Below, piece after piece: positions 8,234 through 17,393 of a DNA stretch of 64,000 nt (positions are counted from its first letter, which is position 1; each line of letters begins with the position of its first letter). Made by a program: the position numbers and the translations under genes. Origin of the DNA: CBDCNP01 sp965222425 (GTDB taxonomy: Bacteria > Acidobacteriota > Vicinamibacteria > Marinacidobacterales > DATDRI01); NCBI GenBank assembly GCA_965222425.1, contig CBDCTW010000008.1, forward strand, positions 62,001-126,000, in the 5' to 3' direction. Below the pieces are notes generated by a model that worked only from the letters and a program-made list of their open reading frames with translations, did not search any database and was not told the origin of the DNA.

Positions 8234-8952
8234 CGGGCCGAACCGACGTCGTTTTTCTGGCAGGAGCGCGACGTTACCGAAAGTCTATCGGTCGTCAGGC
8301 CTACCAGCATATCGCCAAGGGCGTAGAACGCACCGCACAGAAGCGGCGGATTTGTCGTCGTAAACGGCGTCCATGGTACCTCAAGCGCCCACGTCCAATT
8401 GCCGAGGTGGGTGCCCCAGAGCTCCATCGCGAGGGCCAGCCAGACCATCGTGACGTAGAGCCGGGGATCCGGACCCCATTGGACGAAGCCCAAGAAAATT
8501 AGGAGGAGCACGATTCCGGACGTATCGATACCGCTCCATGCGAAACCGATGACGAGCGGAACCATGATGAGGGTCGCCGGCCAGGTCCATCGAGCTGGAA
8601 GCCGCAAGCAAATCCTGCGGCCGAGATCGAACAGGAACCAGTGGCCGGGAGGCACGAAGAGAGGCATCAGTCCCTCGCGGTACTCGTAGAGGCGCCAGCT
8701 TTCGCTTGCGAAAAGCTCGAGCGGTGTGGCGATCGCGAGCACGGTCAGCATCTCGACTCGCTTCATGCGGTCTGTTCGAAGGAAGATGTGCGCGAATACG
8801 GCCCACACCACGACGTCGACGATGTACTCGCCGGGAACGATCCACCCGCGCCCTACTTGATCGACCCACAACCCAACACCGATAGTGACTGCTAAGACCC
8901 ACTGACGCTTCGTCTCGAGGAATCCCAGCTTCGTGCGGGAGGTGAGTGTCAT
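8227..8952 (-). CDS. Polytopic membrane protein, unknown
   Basis: The ATG at 8952 is chosen because it has AAGGA seven bases upstream and because upstream codons belong to a repeated promoter-like element. The 241-residue product has about seven hydrophobic segments with conserved-looking polar residues at their edges (DFTTTNPPLLCGAFYALGD-like end, WGTHLGNWTWA). The pattern W-G-x-x-x-G-N-W-x-W resembles small integral membrane proteins described only as hypothetical. The last 15 or so residues (SCQKNDVGSARY) look like read-through into unrelated sequence, so the true C-terminus may be altered. Confidence 0.55.
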   Translation of the reverse strand: MTLTSRTKLGFLETKRQWVLAVTIGVGLWVDQVGRGWIVPGEYIVDVVVWAVFAHIFLRTDRMKRVEMLTVLAIATPLELFASESWRLYEYREGLMPLFVPPGHWFLFDLGRRICLRLPARWTWPATLIMVPLVIGFAWSGIDTSGIVLLLIFLGFVQWGPDPRLYVTMVWLALAMELWGTHLGNWTWALEVPWTPFTTTNPPLLCGAFYALGDMLVGLTTDRLSVTSRSCQKNDVGSARY

Positions 8953-8959
8953 GGGCGGT

Positions 8960-8996
8960 CCTTTGAATAGCCTTGCACAGGTTGAAAAGTCAAGGG
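8960..8996 (-). promoter_or_regulatory. Shared upstream element, copy 2 (promoter-like)
   Basis: On the minus strand TTGACTTTTCAACC is followed by TGTGCAAGGCTATTCAAAGG and, six bases on, the ATG at 8952. It matches the block before the kinase pseudogene over about 29 positions with few changes. TTGACT and TATTCA are 18 bp apart. The hexamer placement would leave a leader of only about ten bases. Confidence 0.45.
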
Positions 8997-9109
8997 GGGC
9001 GGACAAGACCCGGGTTATCGCGAAAGGCCACGTTGCGACCAGCTCCCCGGGCTAGACGAGGAGAAGGAAGAATAGTAAAAGAGAGTGGCGACATCTTGCG
9101 AGAAAGAGG

Positions 9110-9274
9110 ATGAGAGCGACGACGCTACTACTGACCGGTCTGCTCGTGTATTACGGTGGGACTCTTCTCGAGACCGGAGAAGGAACTCTCGTTTACGAAA
9201 CGATCTGGAGCCGGTCCTTGGAGGCCTATTGTTTCCGCGTGGCCAACAGGGCGTCGATCTTCTCGTCCGAATAA
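9110..9274 (+). CDS. Short ORF with signal-like N-terminus, possibly a gene remnant
   Basis: ATG is preceded by AGAAAGAGG and starts a 54-codon frame with a hydrophobic N-terminus (MRATTLLLTGLLVYYGG) followed by ETGEGTLVYETIWSRS. The end overlaps the convergent gene by about 50 bases, so the 3' part is likely not native. It looks like the first half of a small exported protein whose rest was lost. No family is recognised. Confidence 0.3.
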   Translation: MRATTLLLTGLLVYYGGTLLETGEGTLVYETIWSRSLEAYCFRVANRASIFSSE

Positions 9275-9723
9275 CTCAAGAGCCGGCCCATCTCCCTGGC
9301 GATTTCCTGACTCGCCTCACCTTCATATGCCTGATTGGCTAGCAGTCTTTCTTTTCTCGCCTTGAGTGCCATGTATTCCTCCTTCACCGGATCAAGGTAG
9401 ATGAGGAGTACATGCTTTCCTTCGGTGACGGATGCAGGGAATAGGTCGGTTACCAGGAAATCGGTCTCGCGATGGAGCTTGACGCCGTTCCGGTCGGCGA
9501 TTTTGCTTGCCTCATCCATCAAGGCATCCATTTCTTCCGGCGTCATCGGAGAGCTCAAGGCCAGCTTCTTGACTCCGGCGCCGACCACCTCCGAAAAAGC
9601 CCCGATGCCACCCAATCGATAGGAACGCTTATCGATTCCATCCGTTTCGCCTTGGTGCTGGGCCACCGTCAGGCTCGCGAAACAAAACACCAGGAACACC
9701 GCTAGCAAAGTAAGAATTTTCAT
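9226..9723 (-). CDS. Exported protein of unknown function
   Basis: The ATG at 9723 is preferred over an upstream one because a signal peptide begins there (MKILTLLAVFLVFCFASLTVAQ) and GGAGG lies about 12 bases upstream. The mature part of about 145 residues is mixed alpha/beta, with a predicted surface helix rich in Lys and Glu (DPVKEEYMALKARKERLL) near the end. No known domain is recognised. It sits among other small exported proteins without a clear operon. Confidence 0.65.
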   Translation of the reverse strand: MKILTLLAVFLVFCFASLTVAQHQGETDGIDKRSYRLGGIGAFSEVVGAGVKKLALSSPMTPEEMDALMDEASKIADRNGVKLHRETDFLVTDLFPASVTEGKHVLLIYLDPVKEEYMALKARKERLLANQAYEGEASQEIAREMGRLLSYSDEKIDALLATRKQ

Positions 9724-9904
9724 GACCGCTTCAACCTCCGTCGGGTCGACTCGCGACAAGCCGACTTCGATGCCCGATCCTAGCACGGCGACCTGGGTAT
9801 GGTGGTGACGACGAACGCAGGTGGTGGTAAAGCCGGTGAAGCCTGGCGGAGGCGGTGCTCTTACTTCTGGCTCAAAACTGGGCGAACGGGATCGGACGTC
9901 TCGG

Positions 9905-10369
9905 CTACCAGACGACCTGGTTGGACCTCATTCCCCCGCAGCCGTTTTTCGCGAAGGACCTGCCACACCCGCCCGTGAAGCAAGAGTTACCGCTGAAGCC
10001 GTCGGGATTCACGACACCGGTCCATTTAACGACTGCCGCGCGCACCGCCGTTGCGTCGAAGCCGCGTTCTGCAATGAGATAGTGGGATAGACCCCAGACC
10101 GTCCGGGAAAGGTTGCACACGCAGCAGCAGGTGTAGGCCTAGTTGTTCGAACAGCACACCGCAGGGAGTTTTGAGAGCGCTTCCCTCTTTACGGCTTCTT
10201 GCTCGGGGGTGAGCTTGATGGTCTGAAAATAGCCCATAAACTCCTTGGTGTGTTTACGGACCTCGGTGAACTCGACTTCATCGCGCTCCTCGTTCCGCGC
10301 ATGCGAACTAGTCACGACGACTAGCATCAACAAGATACTGGCGAGCAAAACCCGTAACCCGAACTTCAT
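9905..10369 (-). pseudogene. Exported cysteine-rich protein with one in-frame TAG
   Basis: From ATG 10369 (AAAGGA upstream) the frame has a signal peptide (MKFGLRVLLASILLMLVVV), a short helical part, then LPAVCCSNN and a TAG at 10139-10141. The same frame continues without another stop through AYTCCCVCNLSRTVWGLSHY and ends in NSCFTGGCGRSFAKNGCGGM. The cysteine clusters on both sides fit one protein with about nine or more cysteines, likely binding a metal or forming disulfides; I know this only as a hypothetical family. The TAG therefore looks like a nonsense change inside one gene rather than a gene boundary. Confidence 0.7.
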
Positions 10370-10493
10370 CGACTGTTTTTCCTTTCCGTCAGGGAAGTTA
10401 TAGGTATTGTCGCACGAAACGGGCCGCGGCCCAACTCCTCCTCTGATGCAGGCCCCGCCTTCCCCGCCACGAAAGCGGGAATAGAGATGAAGC

Positions 10494-10713
10494 TGATGGC
10501 GCTCGATTGAGTCGCCATGGTGGAAATACCGACCGCCCACCAGGGTAGGTTGCGGCCGCCGACGTAGTAATCGGCTTCGCTGGTTTGGCCCCGTGCGAGA
10601 TAGACGCTGAGCGCAATCATCCCGGCGAGATAAAGGACGATGACCATCCAGTCGAGAGGAGTCACGCGCTCTCCGGGTCGATGAGGCGGCGTCAGTATAT
10701 TTCGGGACGACAA
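10494..10713 (-). pseudogene. Sodium:solute symporter, N-terminal fragment
   Basis: The fragment contains the first two membrane segments of an SSS-family transporter: LDWMVIVLYLAGMIALSVYLA, the loop SEADYYVGGRNLPWWAVGIS and the start of segment two (TQSSAISFISIPAFVA). After about 73 residues homology stops and the frame runs into the region upstream of the cysteine-rich gene. Family proteins are about 500 residues, so only the N-terminal sixth remains. Confidence 0.8.
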
Positions 10714-10787
10714 AAGATTCCAGGCTGTGGCTTGCTTCGTGCGTCGCGCCTGTCTACCATGGGCGAAAGCTCGTTCTGGAGTGGCGT

Positions 10788-11624
10788 ATGAGTGAATTGG
10801 AAGACGTCGAAATCGAACAGGAGGAGCTGCCGCCGGGCCCTGGGCCGCAACGTTCCAGACTTTGGCCCATCGCCGCGGTGGTCGGCTTGGTCGCGTTCTG
10901 CCTCGGCTTTTACTTCTTCTTTTGGACTAACGGCTCCGCTCCTGAGCCTGCCCCAGTTGCTGAAGCACCGGCCGCACCGCCGGTGGAGTTCCTCGAAGAG
11001 CCGGAGCCCGAAGCCGACATCGAACCCGCCATCGAGCTTCCGCCCATCGGCGAAAGCGATGCTTTCGTCCGGGAGCTGGTCGGGCAGTTGTCCTCCCACC
11101 CTGAGCTCGCTTCTTGGCTTGTCACGAAAGACTTGGTGCGAAGATTCACGATGATCGTGGATAACATCGCTGAAGGTGTGAGCCCTCGAGCCCACCTCCG
11201 ATTCTTGGACCCGGAAGAGCCGTTTCAAGCGGTGGAGAGAGCGAATCGGTTCTACATCGACCCGGCGGGCTACGAGCGCTACAACCTCGTCGCCGACGTC
11301 TTCGAATCGCTAGACATGGCGGGATCCGTCGAGCTCTATCGGAACATCAAACCCCTCATCGACGAAGCGTATCGGGAGCTCGGCCGGGCCGAGGGTACGT
11401 TCGACGAAACGCTTTCATTGGCCATCGAACATTTGCTGGAGACGCCCGTTCCTGACGACAGCGTCGAGCTCATTTCGCGGTTCCGAAGCTACCACCACGC
11501 CGATCCAAACCTGGAATCTCTCTCCCCCGCCCAGAGGCACTTCTTCCGTATGGGCCCGCGCAACGTCCAGAAGATTCAGGCGAAGCTGAGAGAGTTGGCT
11601 CGGGGCTTGGGACTCCGCGTCTGA
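10788..11624 (+). CDS. DUF3014 domain protein, membrane-anchored
   Basis: The 278-residue protein has an acidic N-terminus, one membrane segment (about 26-46, LWPIAAVVGLVAFCLGFYFFF), a Pro/Ala/Glu-rich spacer and a DUF3014 domain (about 80-270). Recognisable features are FVRELVGQLSSHPELASWL, the helical middle and RHFFRMGPRNVQKIQAKLRELA at the end. DUF3014 proteins are predicted to sit in the inner membrane facing the periplasm; their role is unknown. The gene is intact and alone, and is followed closely by an IS903-group element. Confidence 0.88.
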   Translation: MSELEDVEIEQEELPPGPGPQRSRLWPIAAVVGLVAFCLGFYFFFWTNGSAPEPAPVAEAPAAPPVEFLEEPEPEADIEPAIELPPIGESDAFVRELVGQLSSHPELASWLVTKDLVRRFTMIVDNIAEGVSPRAHLRFLDPEEPFQAVERANRFYIDPAGYERYNLVADVFESLDMAGSVELYRNIKPLIDEAYRELGRAEGTFDETLSLAIEHLLETPVPDDSVELISRFRSYHHADPNLESLSPAQRHFFRMGPRNVQKIQAKLRELARGLGLRV

Positions 11625-11646
11625 CGATCCCTCCGGGGTCAGTCCT

Positions 11647-11761
11647 GCCTTGGTGCATAAATACAGGTAAGTCATTGATTTCATTGACTCTGTGATTTTT
11701 TGCCCAAAAACGTAACCTGCTGATTCCTTTAGAGTTGTCCAGAGTAATGCACCAAGGCAGC
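11647..11761. repeat. Short inverted-repeat unit at the left of the IS903 copy
   Basis: GCCTTGGTGCA at 11647 and TGCACCAAGGC at about 11751 enclose roughly 93 bp of non-coding sequence. It could be a deletion derivative of the same IS (left and right end joined) lying directly before the main transposase gene. Confidence 0.45.
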
Positions 11762-11778
11762 TCACCGCCGGCAAGCTT

Positions 11779-12609
11779 GTGAACTGGGACGCGCCCCGGC
11801 CAAGGAGGAGGAAACCGGGCCGTCAACGCAAGTACTCGAACCACGCCATCGAGACGGCTGTCACCCTGGGCATGGTGTTTCATCTGTCATCTAGGCAGAG
11901 CGAGGGATTGCTGCGGTCGTTGTTCGCTCTGATGAAGCTAGACAATGATGTGCCCGATCACACCACGATCTCGAGGCGCAAGCCGAAGCTGGGTAAGGTC
12001 CCCTTCTACCAAGTCAAGCAGAAGACGCCGTTGCACATCTTGATCGACAGCAGCGGTCTCGCTGTCCACGCCGGCCAGCTGCGCAGAGCACAAAAGAGCA
12101 AGGACTATCGCAAGCTCCATCTGTGTGTCGACGAGCAGAGTGGCGAAGTCGTCGCCGGCGAGCTGACGAGCAAAAGAGCCCGCGATTCATCGCGGGTTGC
12201 ATCGCTTGTCGGACAGATCGACAGTCCCATCTCATCGGCCAGAGCTGACACCGCATACGACGCCGGCGGCGTCTATGAGGCAATCGAGAATCACAGCGCT
12301 CATCGCTCGCCGAGGGTGCTGATACCGCCGCGCAAGGGCGCCCTGCTCGCATCGGGGCCGGCGAGCAGCCGACAGCGCAATCGCAACATTGCAGCACAAG
12401 CTCGGCTCGGCAAACGAAAGTGGCACACAGAATCGGGCTACAGCAAACGGAGCAAAGTCGAGACAACGTTCCATCGCTACAAGGCTATCGTGGGCTCAGC
12501 GATGCGAGCGAGAGGGTTGGCGGCACAGAGAGTTGAGGCAAGGATCGGGTGCAAGATTCTCAACACCATGACGGCGCTCGGGATGCCTGATAGCGAGATG
12601 ATCGGATGA
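11779..12609 (+). CDS. IS5-family (IS903-group) transposase
   Basis: From a GTG the 276-residue product matches IS903-group DDE transposases: RRKPGRQRKYSNHAIETAV, FHLSSRQSEGLLRSLF, VPDHTTISRRKPKLG, then LHILIDSSGL (first Asp), a second Asp in SARADTAYDAGGVYEAI and the Y-x-x-R-x-x-x-E block YSKRSKVETTFHRYK (catalytic Glu). Family proteins are about 300 residues, so the N-terminus here is about 30 residues shorter. There is no ATG in the open frame before the GTG. A closely related copy is broken up at 48432-50686. Confidence 0.85.
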   Translation: MNWDAPRPRRRKPGRQRKYSNHAIETAVTLGMVFHLSSRQSEGLLRSLFALMKLDNDVPDHTTISRRKPKLGKVPFYQVKQKTPLHILIDSSGLAVHAGQLRRAQKSKDYRKLHLCVDEQSGEVVAGELTSKRARDSSRVASLVGQIDSPISSARADTAYDAGGVYEAIENHSAHRSPRVLIPPRKGALLASGPASSRQRNRNIAAQARLGKRKWHTESGYSKRSKVETTFHRYKAIVGSAMRARGLAAQRVEARIGCKILNTMTALGMPDSEMIG

Positions 12610-12664
12610 TGGGAGTCGGGGCCAAGCGAGCTCTCGGCTTCTATCGGAGTTGTGCACCAAGGCA

Positions 12665-13539
12665 GCTATATGCAGCATCAATCGACACAGCTCGAGCAGG
12701 CCCATGAAACGATGGGCGAACGACTGGACCGCGCATCGACCAGCGTTGCCGAGGTCCGCCAGCAACTAGGCGTCCTCGAGCAGGCTACCGACCGCATCCT
12801 CGAGGTCGGCAAAACCGTGGCCGGCATCGAGGACCTTTTTCGCGCTCCCAAGCCGAGGGGCGTACTCGGCGAGGTTCTTCTCGCCGAGCTGATGCGCCAA
12901 GTGCTCCCTCCGCCCCTCTTCGAGCTCCAGTACGCGTTCAAGAGCGGGTAGAGAGTCGACGCCGCGGTACATGTCGGTGAGAACCTTCTACCTATCGACG
13001 CCAAGTTTCCTCTCGAGAACCTGAGGCGCGCCGACGAGGCGCCCGCAGCGGAGCGGGACGCATTTCTCCGAGCCTTCGCGCGGGATTTTCGGAAGCATGT
13101 AGACGCGATCGCGAACAAGTACATCCTGCCGGGCGAGGGCACGCTTCCGCTGGCGTTCCTTTACGTGCCCGCAGAAAACGTCTACCAGCAGGCTATCTTG
13201 GGCCAGTGGGAGCTCGCCGAATACGCGATCTCGCGCCGGGTCGTTCCCATGGGGCCGCTCGGCCTCTACGCGTTCCTCCAAAGTGCTCTGTTGGGTACGC
13301 GGACTGCCGCCGTTCCCGCCCAGGCTCGGGAGCTCCTCGGCGGACTAGAACAGATCGCTATCGAGCTACGGCAACTGAAAGGAGAGATGGCCAAGTTGGG
13401 ACGCCATCTGGGGCTCGCTCGCAACAACCTCGAGCAGATGGAGCGGCGAACCGGGCACCTTACGGAAACCGTCGATGGCGCCCGTTCCTCGCTCGATGTG
13501 CGAACGCCCGTTCCGCGAGGCACGTCCGGCGACGATTAG
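12665..13539 (+). pseudogene. rmuC: DNA recombination protein RmuC, 5'-truncated with one in-frame TAG
   Basis: The N-terminal membrane segment and part of the coiled coil are missing; the frame emerges from the IS903 right end and continues with coiled coil (QLEQAHETMGERL) and the RmuC core (AGIEDLFRAPKPRGVLGEVLL). A TAG at 12949 interrupts YAFKSG and RVDAAVHVGENLLPIDAKFP, where homologues usually have Glu or Thr, so GAG to TAG is the simplest change. Downstream the frame is open to a normal end (GHLTETVDGARSSL). RmuC limits DNA inversions at short repeats. Two lesions make it a pseudogene. Confidence 0.88.
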
Positions 13540-13619
13540 GCTCCTTCTTGCGAGACGCTCCCCGTCGGACGTACACTATGCGCCGCGCTCTGGGAGCGTT
13601 CTTGGGAAGGAATGAGTAG

Positions 13620-14540
13620 ATGAAACAGCTCGGATACGACCGCCCTTTGTTCGTTCAACCTTTCGATCACCGCGGGAGCTTCACCAAATCCTACTTCGGA
13701 TTCAAGGGCGCCCCGACTATCACCCACGACACCGAGCAACATATCCAAGTGGCACGGGCCAAGACTCTGGTCTACCGAGGCCTATTGAGGGCGATTGACA
13801 TGGGAGTATCTCCGGAGAATGTCGGCATTTTGGTAGACGCCCAATTCGGCAGTCACATCCTCGCCGACGCGAAGTCCAAAGACATCCCGGTGGCGGTGGC
13901 GGTCGAAAAAAGTGGCCAACCCGTTTTCGATTTCGAGTATGGCGCTCGGTGGGAAGATCACATTCGTTTCATCGCCCCGGACATCATCAAGGTCCTGGTC
14001 CGCTTTCACACCAAGGACGATCCGGTAACCAATCGGGAGCAGATGACCCGTCTCAAGCTTCTCTCCGACTACGTCCATGCCACCGAGGACAACTACTTGA
14101 TGTTCGAGCTGCTCGTTCCCGCCACGACGGACGAGGACAAGAGCGCAGGAGATCGCTACGACTCCGAGCTCCGCCCGGGCCACATGGTCGAGGCGATGAA
14201 GATGTTGCAGGATTACGGCGTCGAGCCGGATATATGGAAGCTGGAAGGTCTGGATCGGCGCGAGCAGGCGGAGGCGGTAGTGGAACAAGCGCGCGTCGGT
14301 CAAGCGCGAAAGAAAGTCGGGTGCATCATCCTTGGGCGCGGCTCCAACAAAGAACAAGTTCACAAGTGGCTGCAGGTCGCGTCACCGGTTCCCGGCTTCA
14401 TCGGGTTCGCCGTCGGCCGCACCAACTTCAGCGATCCCCTCAAGCGTTTTCTGGAAGATCCCAAGCAAGAGTCCGCGGCGATCGAAGCCATCGCGAAAAA
14501 CTACAAGGGGTGCGTGGACACTTGGCAAGGCGCCCGTTGA
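13620..14540 (+). CDS. DUF2090-type TIM-barrel protein (aldolase-like)
   Basis: The 306-residue protein matches the DUF2090 domain found at the C-terminus of some IolC-type 5-dehydro-2-deoxygluconokinases: YDRPLFVQPFDHRGSF at the N-terminus, a basic residue in IPVAVAVEKSGQPVFDFEYG, EDNYLMFELLVPAT, DIWKLEGLD and GCIILGRGS in successive strands. By fold it is related to class I aldolases and may act on a phosphorylated sugar. Here it is free-standing, with no inositol genes nearby. The ATG follows GGAAGGAATGAGTAG, giving AAGGA as ribosome site. Confidence 0.8.
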   Translation: MKQLGYDRPLFVQPFDHRGSFTKSYFGFKGAPTITHDTEQHIQVARAKTLVYRGLLRAIDMGVSPENVGILVDAQFGSHILADAKSKDIPVAVAVEKSGQPVFDFEYGARWEDHIRFIAPDIIKVLVRFHTKDDPVTNREQMTRLKLLSDYVHATEDNYLMFELLVPATTDEDKSAGDRYDSELRPGHMVEAMKMLQDYGVEPDIWKLEGLDRREQAEAVVEQARVGQARKKVGCIILGRGSNKEQVHKWLQVASPVPGFIGFAVGRTNFSDPLKRFLEDPKQESAAIEAIAKNYKGCVDTWQGAR

Positions 14541-14606
14541 CCACCGGGGCAGTCGACGCACGTTGGAGGAATAGAAAAAAGGGGGGCGGGCAGGGTCGAA
14601 GCCCTA

Positions 14607-15329
14607 ACCTGGACGCGAATTACCGACGCCCGGACCGATCAGAAGGGGCTATTCGAAGAGGCGCATGGGGGAACCCTCTTCTTGGACGAGATCGGCGAGC
14701 TTCCGGTCACCCTGCAGATCAAGTTCCTGCGTGTTCTGCAGGACGGCGAGTTCAAGCGCATCGGCTCGACTCGTCCCATCCGTGTGGATGTGCGGGTGAT
14801 CGCGGCGACGAACAAAGACTTGATCCAAGCCATCGCAGAGAAATCGTTCCGCGAAGACCTCTTTTACCGCTTGAACGTCATTCCCATAACCACTCCTCCG
14901 CTTCGAGACCGCAAAGAGGATATACCGCTCCTCATCAACCAGTTCCTTACCGATTTCAACAAAGAGCTAGAGAAGGCGGTAGAGGGTTTTTCACCGGCCG
15001 CCATCCAGAAGATGATGACCTACCAGTGGCCGGGCAACGCGCGCGAGCTCAAGAACAAGGTCAAGCAGGCCATGGTGCTGACCCGCAACAACGTCATCAC
15101 CGCCGAGGATCTGTTCTTCCACGTGCCGGTGTCCTCGAACAAGTTTCAGTCGTTCAAAGAAGCAAAGCGGGAGTTCGAAAAAGAGTATATCTCCCAAGTA
15201 CTGCGCATTTGCCAGGGCAATATCAGCCAGGCGGCGCGGCTGGCCAAGAAGGACCGCAAAGACTTCTACGATGTCATGAAGAAATACGGCATCCAGCCCG
15301 AAGCCTTCCGTAAACAGCACGCAAGCTAG
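14607..15329 (+). pseudogene. Sigma-54-dependent transcription activator, C-terminal part only
   Basis: Open frame starts abruptly at ITDARTDQKGLFEEAHGGTLF, in the middle of an NtrC-type AAA+ domain. Walker B (TLFLDEIGELP), sensor I (VRVIAATNKDL), the arginine-finger region (FREDLFYRLNV) and sensor II (YQWPGNARELKN) are present, and a Fis-type HTH ends the protein (CQGNISQAARLAKKDRKDFYDVMKK). Receiver domain, Walker A and the GAFTGA loop are missing, so it cannot hydrolyse ATP or remodel sigma-54 holoenzyme. An ATG at 14682 could express only the last 215 residues. No IS boundary is visible at the 5' break. Confidence 0.82.
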
Positions 15330-15331
15330 AA

Positions 15332-15359
15332 CCCACCCTCCACCCTCCACCCTCCACCC
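15332..15359. repeat. Short tandem repeat (CCACCCT)n
   Basis: Four head-to-tail heptamers (CCACCCT) lie just after the activator stop codon. A simple repeat; no function is indicated. Confidence 0.8.
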
Positions 15360-15590
15360 GGCGCCACAAGCACCATCTTAGGCCCGACCGAGGCCTGAGA
15401 TTGCAGTTCCTTGCGGGCGTCAAAACACAGGAGTGCACTCATCAAGCGAGCCAGATGCCCTTGGTATCAGAGTCCGAGGATGCTAAGATTTGGGGTTCGA
15501 GGTCGATGGGGCCCTCCGGCCTCTTACTGGCCGACCAGAGCAACATCCCTCTGCCTCGTACCGTCCGATCTGACATGTTGGAGATACTTA

Positions 15591-17381
15591 ATGAGCTCTA
15601 AAAAATTCGACTTCGCCTTAGCCATCGGAGGAGCCGCTGGAGATGGAATCGCCACCCCGGGAAATATCCTCGCTCGCATATTCGTCCGCCGCGGGCTTCA
15701 CGTGAATGCCTACAACGCTTACCAATCCATCATTCGTGGCGGACACATCTTTCTTACCGTACGGGTCAGCGACCAGGAGATTTACTCCCACGGAGACAAG
15801 CTCGACCTGCTGTTGTGTCTGAACCAAGACACGATGAATCGACATCTCGGGCTGATGGGGGCTGGAACCGGGGTCGTCTTCAATAGTGACACCATCAAGC
15901 CTGGGGAGGCCGCGGAAGGCGCGCAGCTCTGCCCCATGCCGGTGGCCGAACTCAGCGACAACAGCCGCAACAAGCTGGTCCAGAACACCGTCGCCCTGAG
16001 TGTGACCATGTTCTTGCTCGGAATGGACTTCAAGACGCTCGAGGACGCCCTGACGTTGCAATTCAAGCGGAAGGGCCAGGAAATGGTAGATGCAAACGTC
16101 GGCGTGGCACGCAAAGGATTCGAGTACGCGAAGGCGAACTTCGAGCCCTACTCGGACCCGCTCCCCGAAGGCGCAAAGCCCCTCGCCGTCTGGACCGGGA
16201 ACGACGCGTTGGCGATGGGGGGTGCGGCGGCTGGCGTCAAGTTCTACTGCGCCTACCCGATGAGCCCCGCTACCGGCGTCCTCCATTGGATGGCCAAGAA
16301 CGCCCGCGAGCTCGGAATCATGGTTCGCCAGGTCGAGGACGAGATCGGCGTCGCCAATATGGTCATCGGGGCGGCCCACACGGGCTCTCGCGCGATGTGC
16401 GCCACGTCTGGGGGAGGCTTCGCGTTGATGACCGAGGCCATCGGGATGGCGGGGATGATGGAGGTTCCGGTTGTCTTCATCAACGTACAGAGGGCCGGCC
16501 CTTCCACGGGTGTCCCCACCAAAACGGAGCAGGGAGACCTGTGGCAAATGCTCGGGGCGAGCCAGGGTGATTTTCAGCGTTTCATCGTTGCGCCCAAGGA
16601 CACTCTGGACGCCTTCAACACGATTCCCGAGCTCTTCAACCTGGTCGACAAGTTCCAGTGTCCCGGCATCGTGGTCTCCGATCTGTTGATTTCGGAGGGT
16701 ACTTTTAGCGCCGATCCCGATGCCATCGATATGCATCCGCAGATCGATCGGGGCGAGCTGATCACCAAGCCCGGAAGCCCTGAAAGCAAAGACGGCTACA
16801 TGCGGTACAAGGACACCGAGAGCGGGATCTCGCCTCGCGCGATTCCAGGGCTCGAAGGCTACGTTCATGTCGTGGCCACCGATGAGCACGATGAAGACGG
16901 GCTTCTGCTAAGCGACGAGTTCACGAATCCTCACAAACGACGGAAGATGGTGGAGAAACGAGCACGCAAATTCGAGAAAATGGTGAGTGAAATCGCGGCT
17001 CCTCAGCTCGAGGGTCCTCCCGACGCCGACGTGACCCTAATTGGTTGGGGCTCGACCACCGCCGTTATCAAAGAAGCGGTGGAACAGCTCAAGGAAAAGG
17101 GAGTGACCGCCAACCAGCTCGCCGTCAAATGGATCGTCCCTTTGCACGCGCAGGCGATCACCGACATCGTCAAACGCGCGAAGAAGACGATCATGATCGA
17201 GAACAACCATTCCGGGCAGTTCTTCCGCTACCTGCGGAGTGAGACCGGCCTCAACGTAGATGGGCATATTCGCAAGTACGATGGCGAGCCGTTCATGCCC
17301 CATCACATCGTCGAGGGCGTGCTCGAGCAGTTGGCTGGGCAGACGAACCACTACGTTCCCGTTCAGGAGATCATGGTTTAA
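15591..17381 (+). CDS. korA: 2-oxoacid:ferredoxin oxidoreductase, alpha (fused gamma-alpha) subunit
   Basis: The ATG at 15591 is chosen because GGAG lies eight bases upstream and conserved sequence starts there; 596 residues. The N-terminal third is the gamma domain (AIGGAAGDGIATPGNILARI ... SIIRGGH), followed by the alpha domain (DALAMGGAAAGVKFYCAYPMSP, RQVEDEIGVANMVIGAAHTG, SGGGFALMTEAIGMAGM) and a C-terminal domain ending in MIENNHSGQF. With KorB it oxidises 2-oxoglutarate or a related 2-oxoacid to an acyl-CoA and reduces ferredoxin. The substrate cannot be fixed from sequence alone; length and layout fit the KorA type. Confidence 0.92.
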   Translation: MSSKKFDFALAIGGAAGDGIATPGNILARIFVRRGLHVNAYNAYQSIIRGGHIFLTVRVSDQEIYSHGDKLDLLLCLNQDTMNRHLGLMGAGTGVVFNSDTIKPGEAAEGAQLCPMPVAELSDNSRNKLVQNTVALSVTMFLLGMDFKTLEDALTLQFKRKGQEMVDANVGVARKGFEYAKANFEPYSDPLPEGAKPLAVWTGNDALAMGGAAAGVKFYCAYPMSPATGVLHWMAKNARELGIMVRQVEDEIGVANMVIGAAHTGSRAMCATSGGGFALMTEAIGMAGMMEVPVVFINVQRAGPSTGVPTKTEQGDLWQMLGASQGDFQRFIVAPKDTLDAFNTIPELFNLVDKFQCPGIVVSDLLISEGTFSADPDAIDMHPQIDRGELITKPGSPESKDGYMRYKDTESGISPRAIPGLEGYVHVVATDEHDEDGLLLSDEFTNPHKRRKMVEKRARKFEKMVSEIAAPQLEGPPDADVTLIGWGSTTAVIKEAVEQLKEKGVTANQLAVKWIVPLHAQAITDIVKRAKKTIMIENNHSGQFFRYLRSETGLNVDGHIRKYDGEPFMPHHIVEGVLEQLAGQTNHYVPVQEIMV

Positions 17382-17393
17382 AGAGGAGAAAAC

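Larger units (their letters stand above)
11647..12663 (+). mobile_element. IS5-family (IS903-group) element, copy 1
   Basis: The left end GCCTTGGTGCATAAATA resembles IS903-group termini (GGCTTTGTTGnATAAAT pattern), and the right end TGCACCAAGGC is its inverted repeat. The element carries one transposase gene. An additional right-end-like copy (TGCACCAAGGC at about 11751-11761) lies inside the left part, so the left 115 bp may be a remnant of another copy. No clear target duplication is seen, in line with a rearranged left side. Confidence 0.7.

Noticed and set aside
15332..15359. Tandem heptamers as a CRISPR-like array
   Set aside because: Units are 7 bp without spacers and no cas genes are present; it is a simple tandem repeat.
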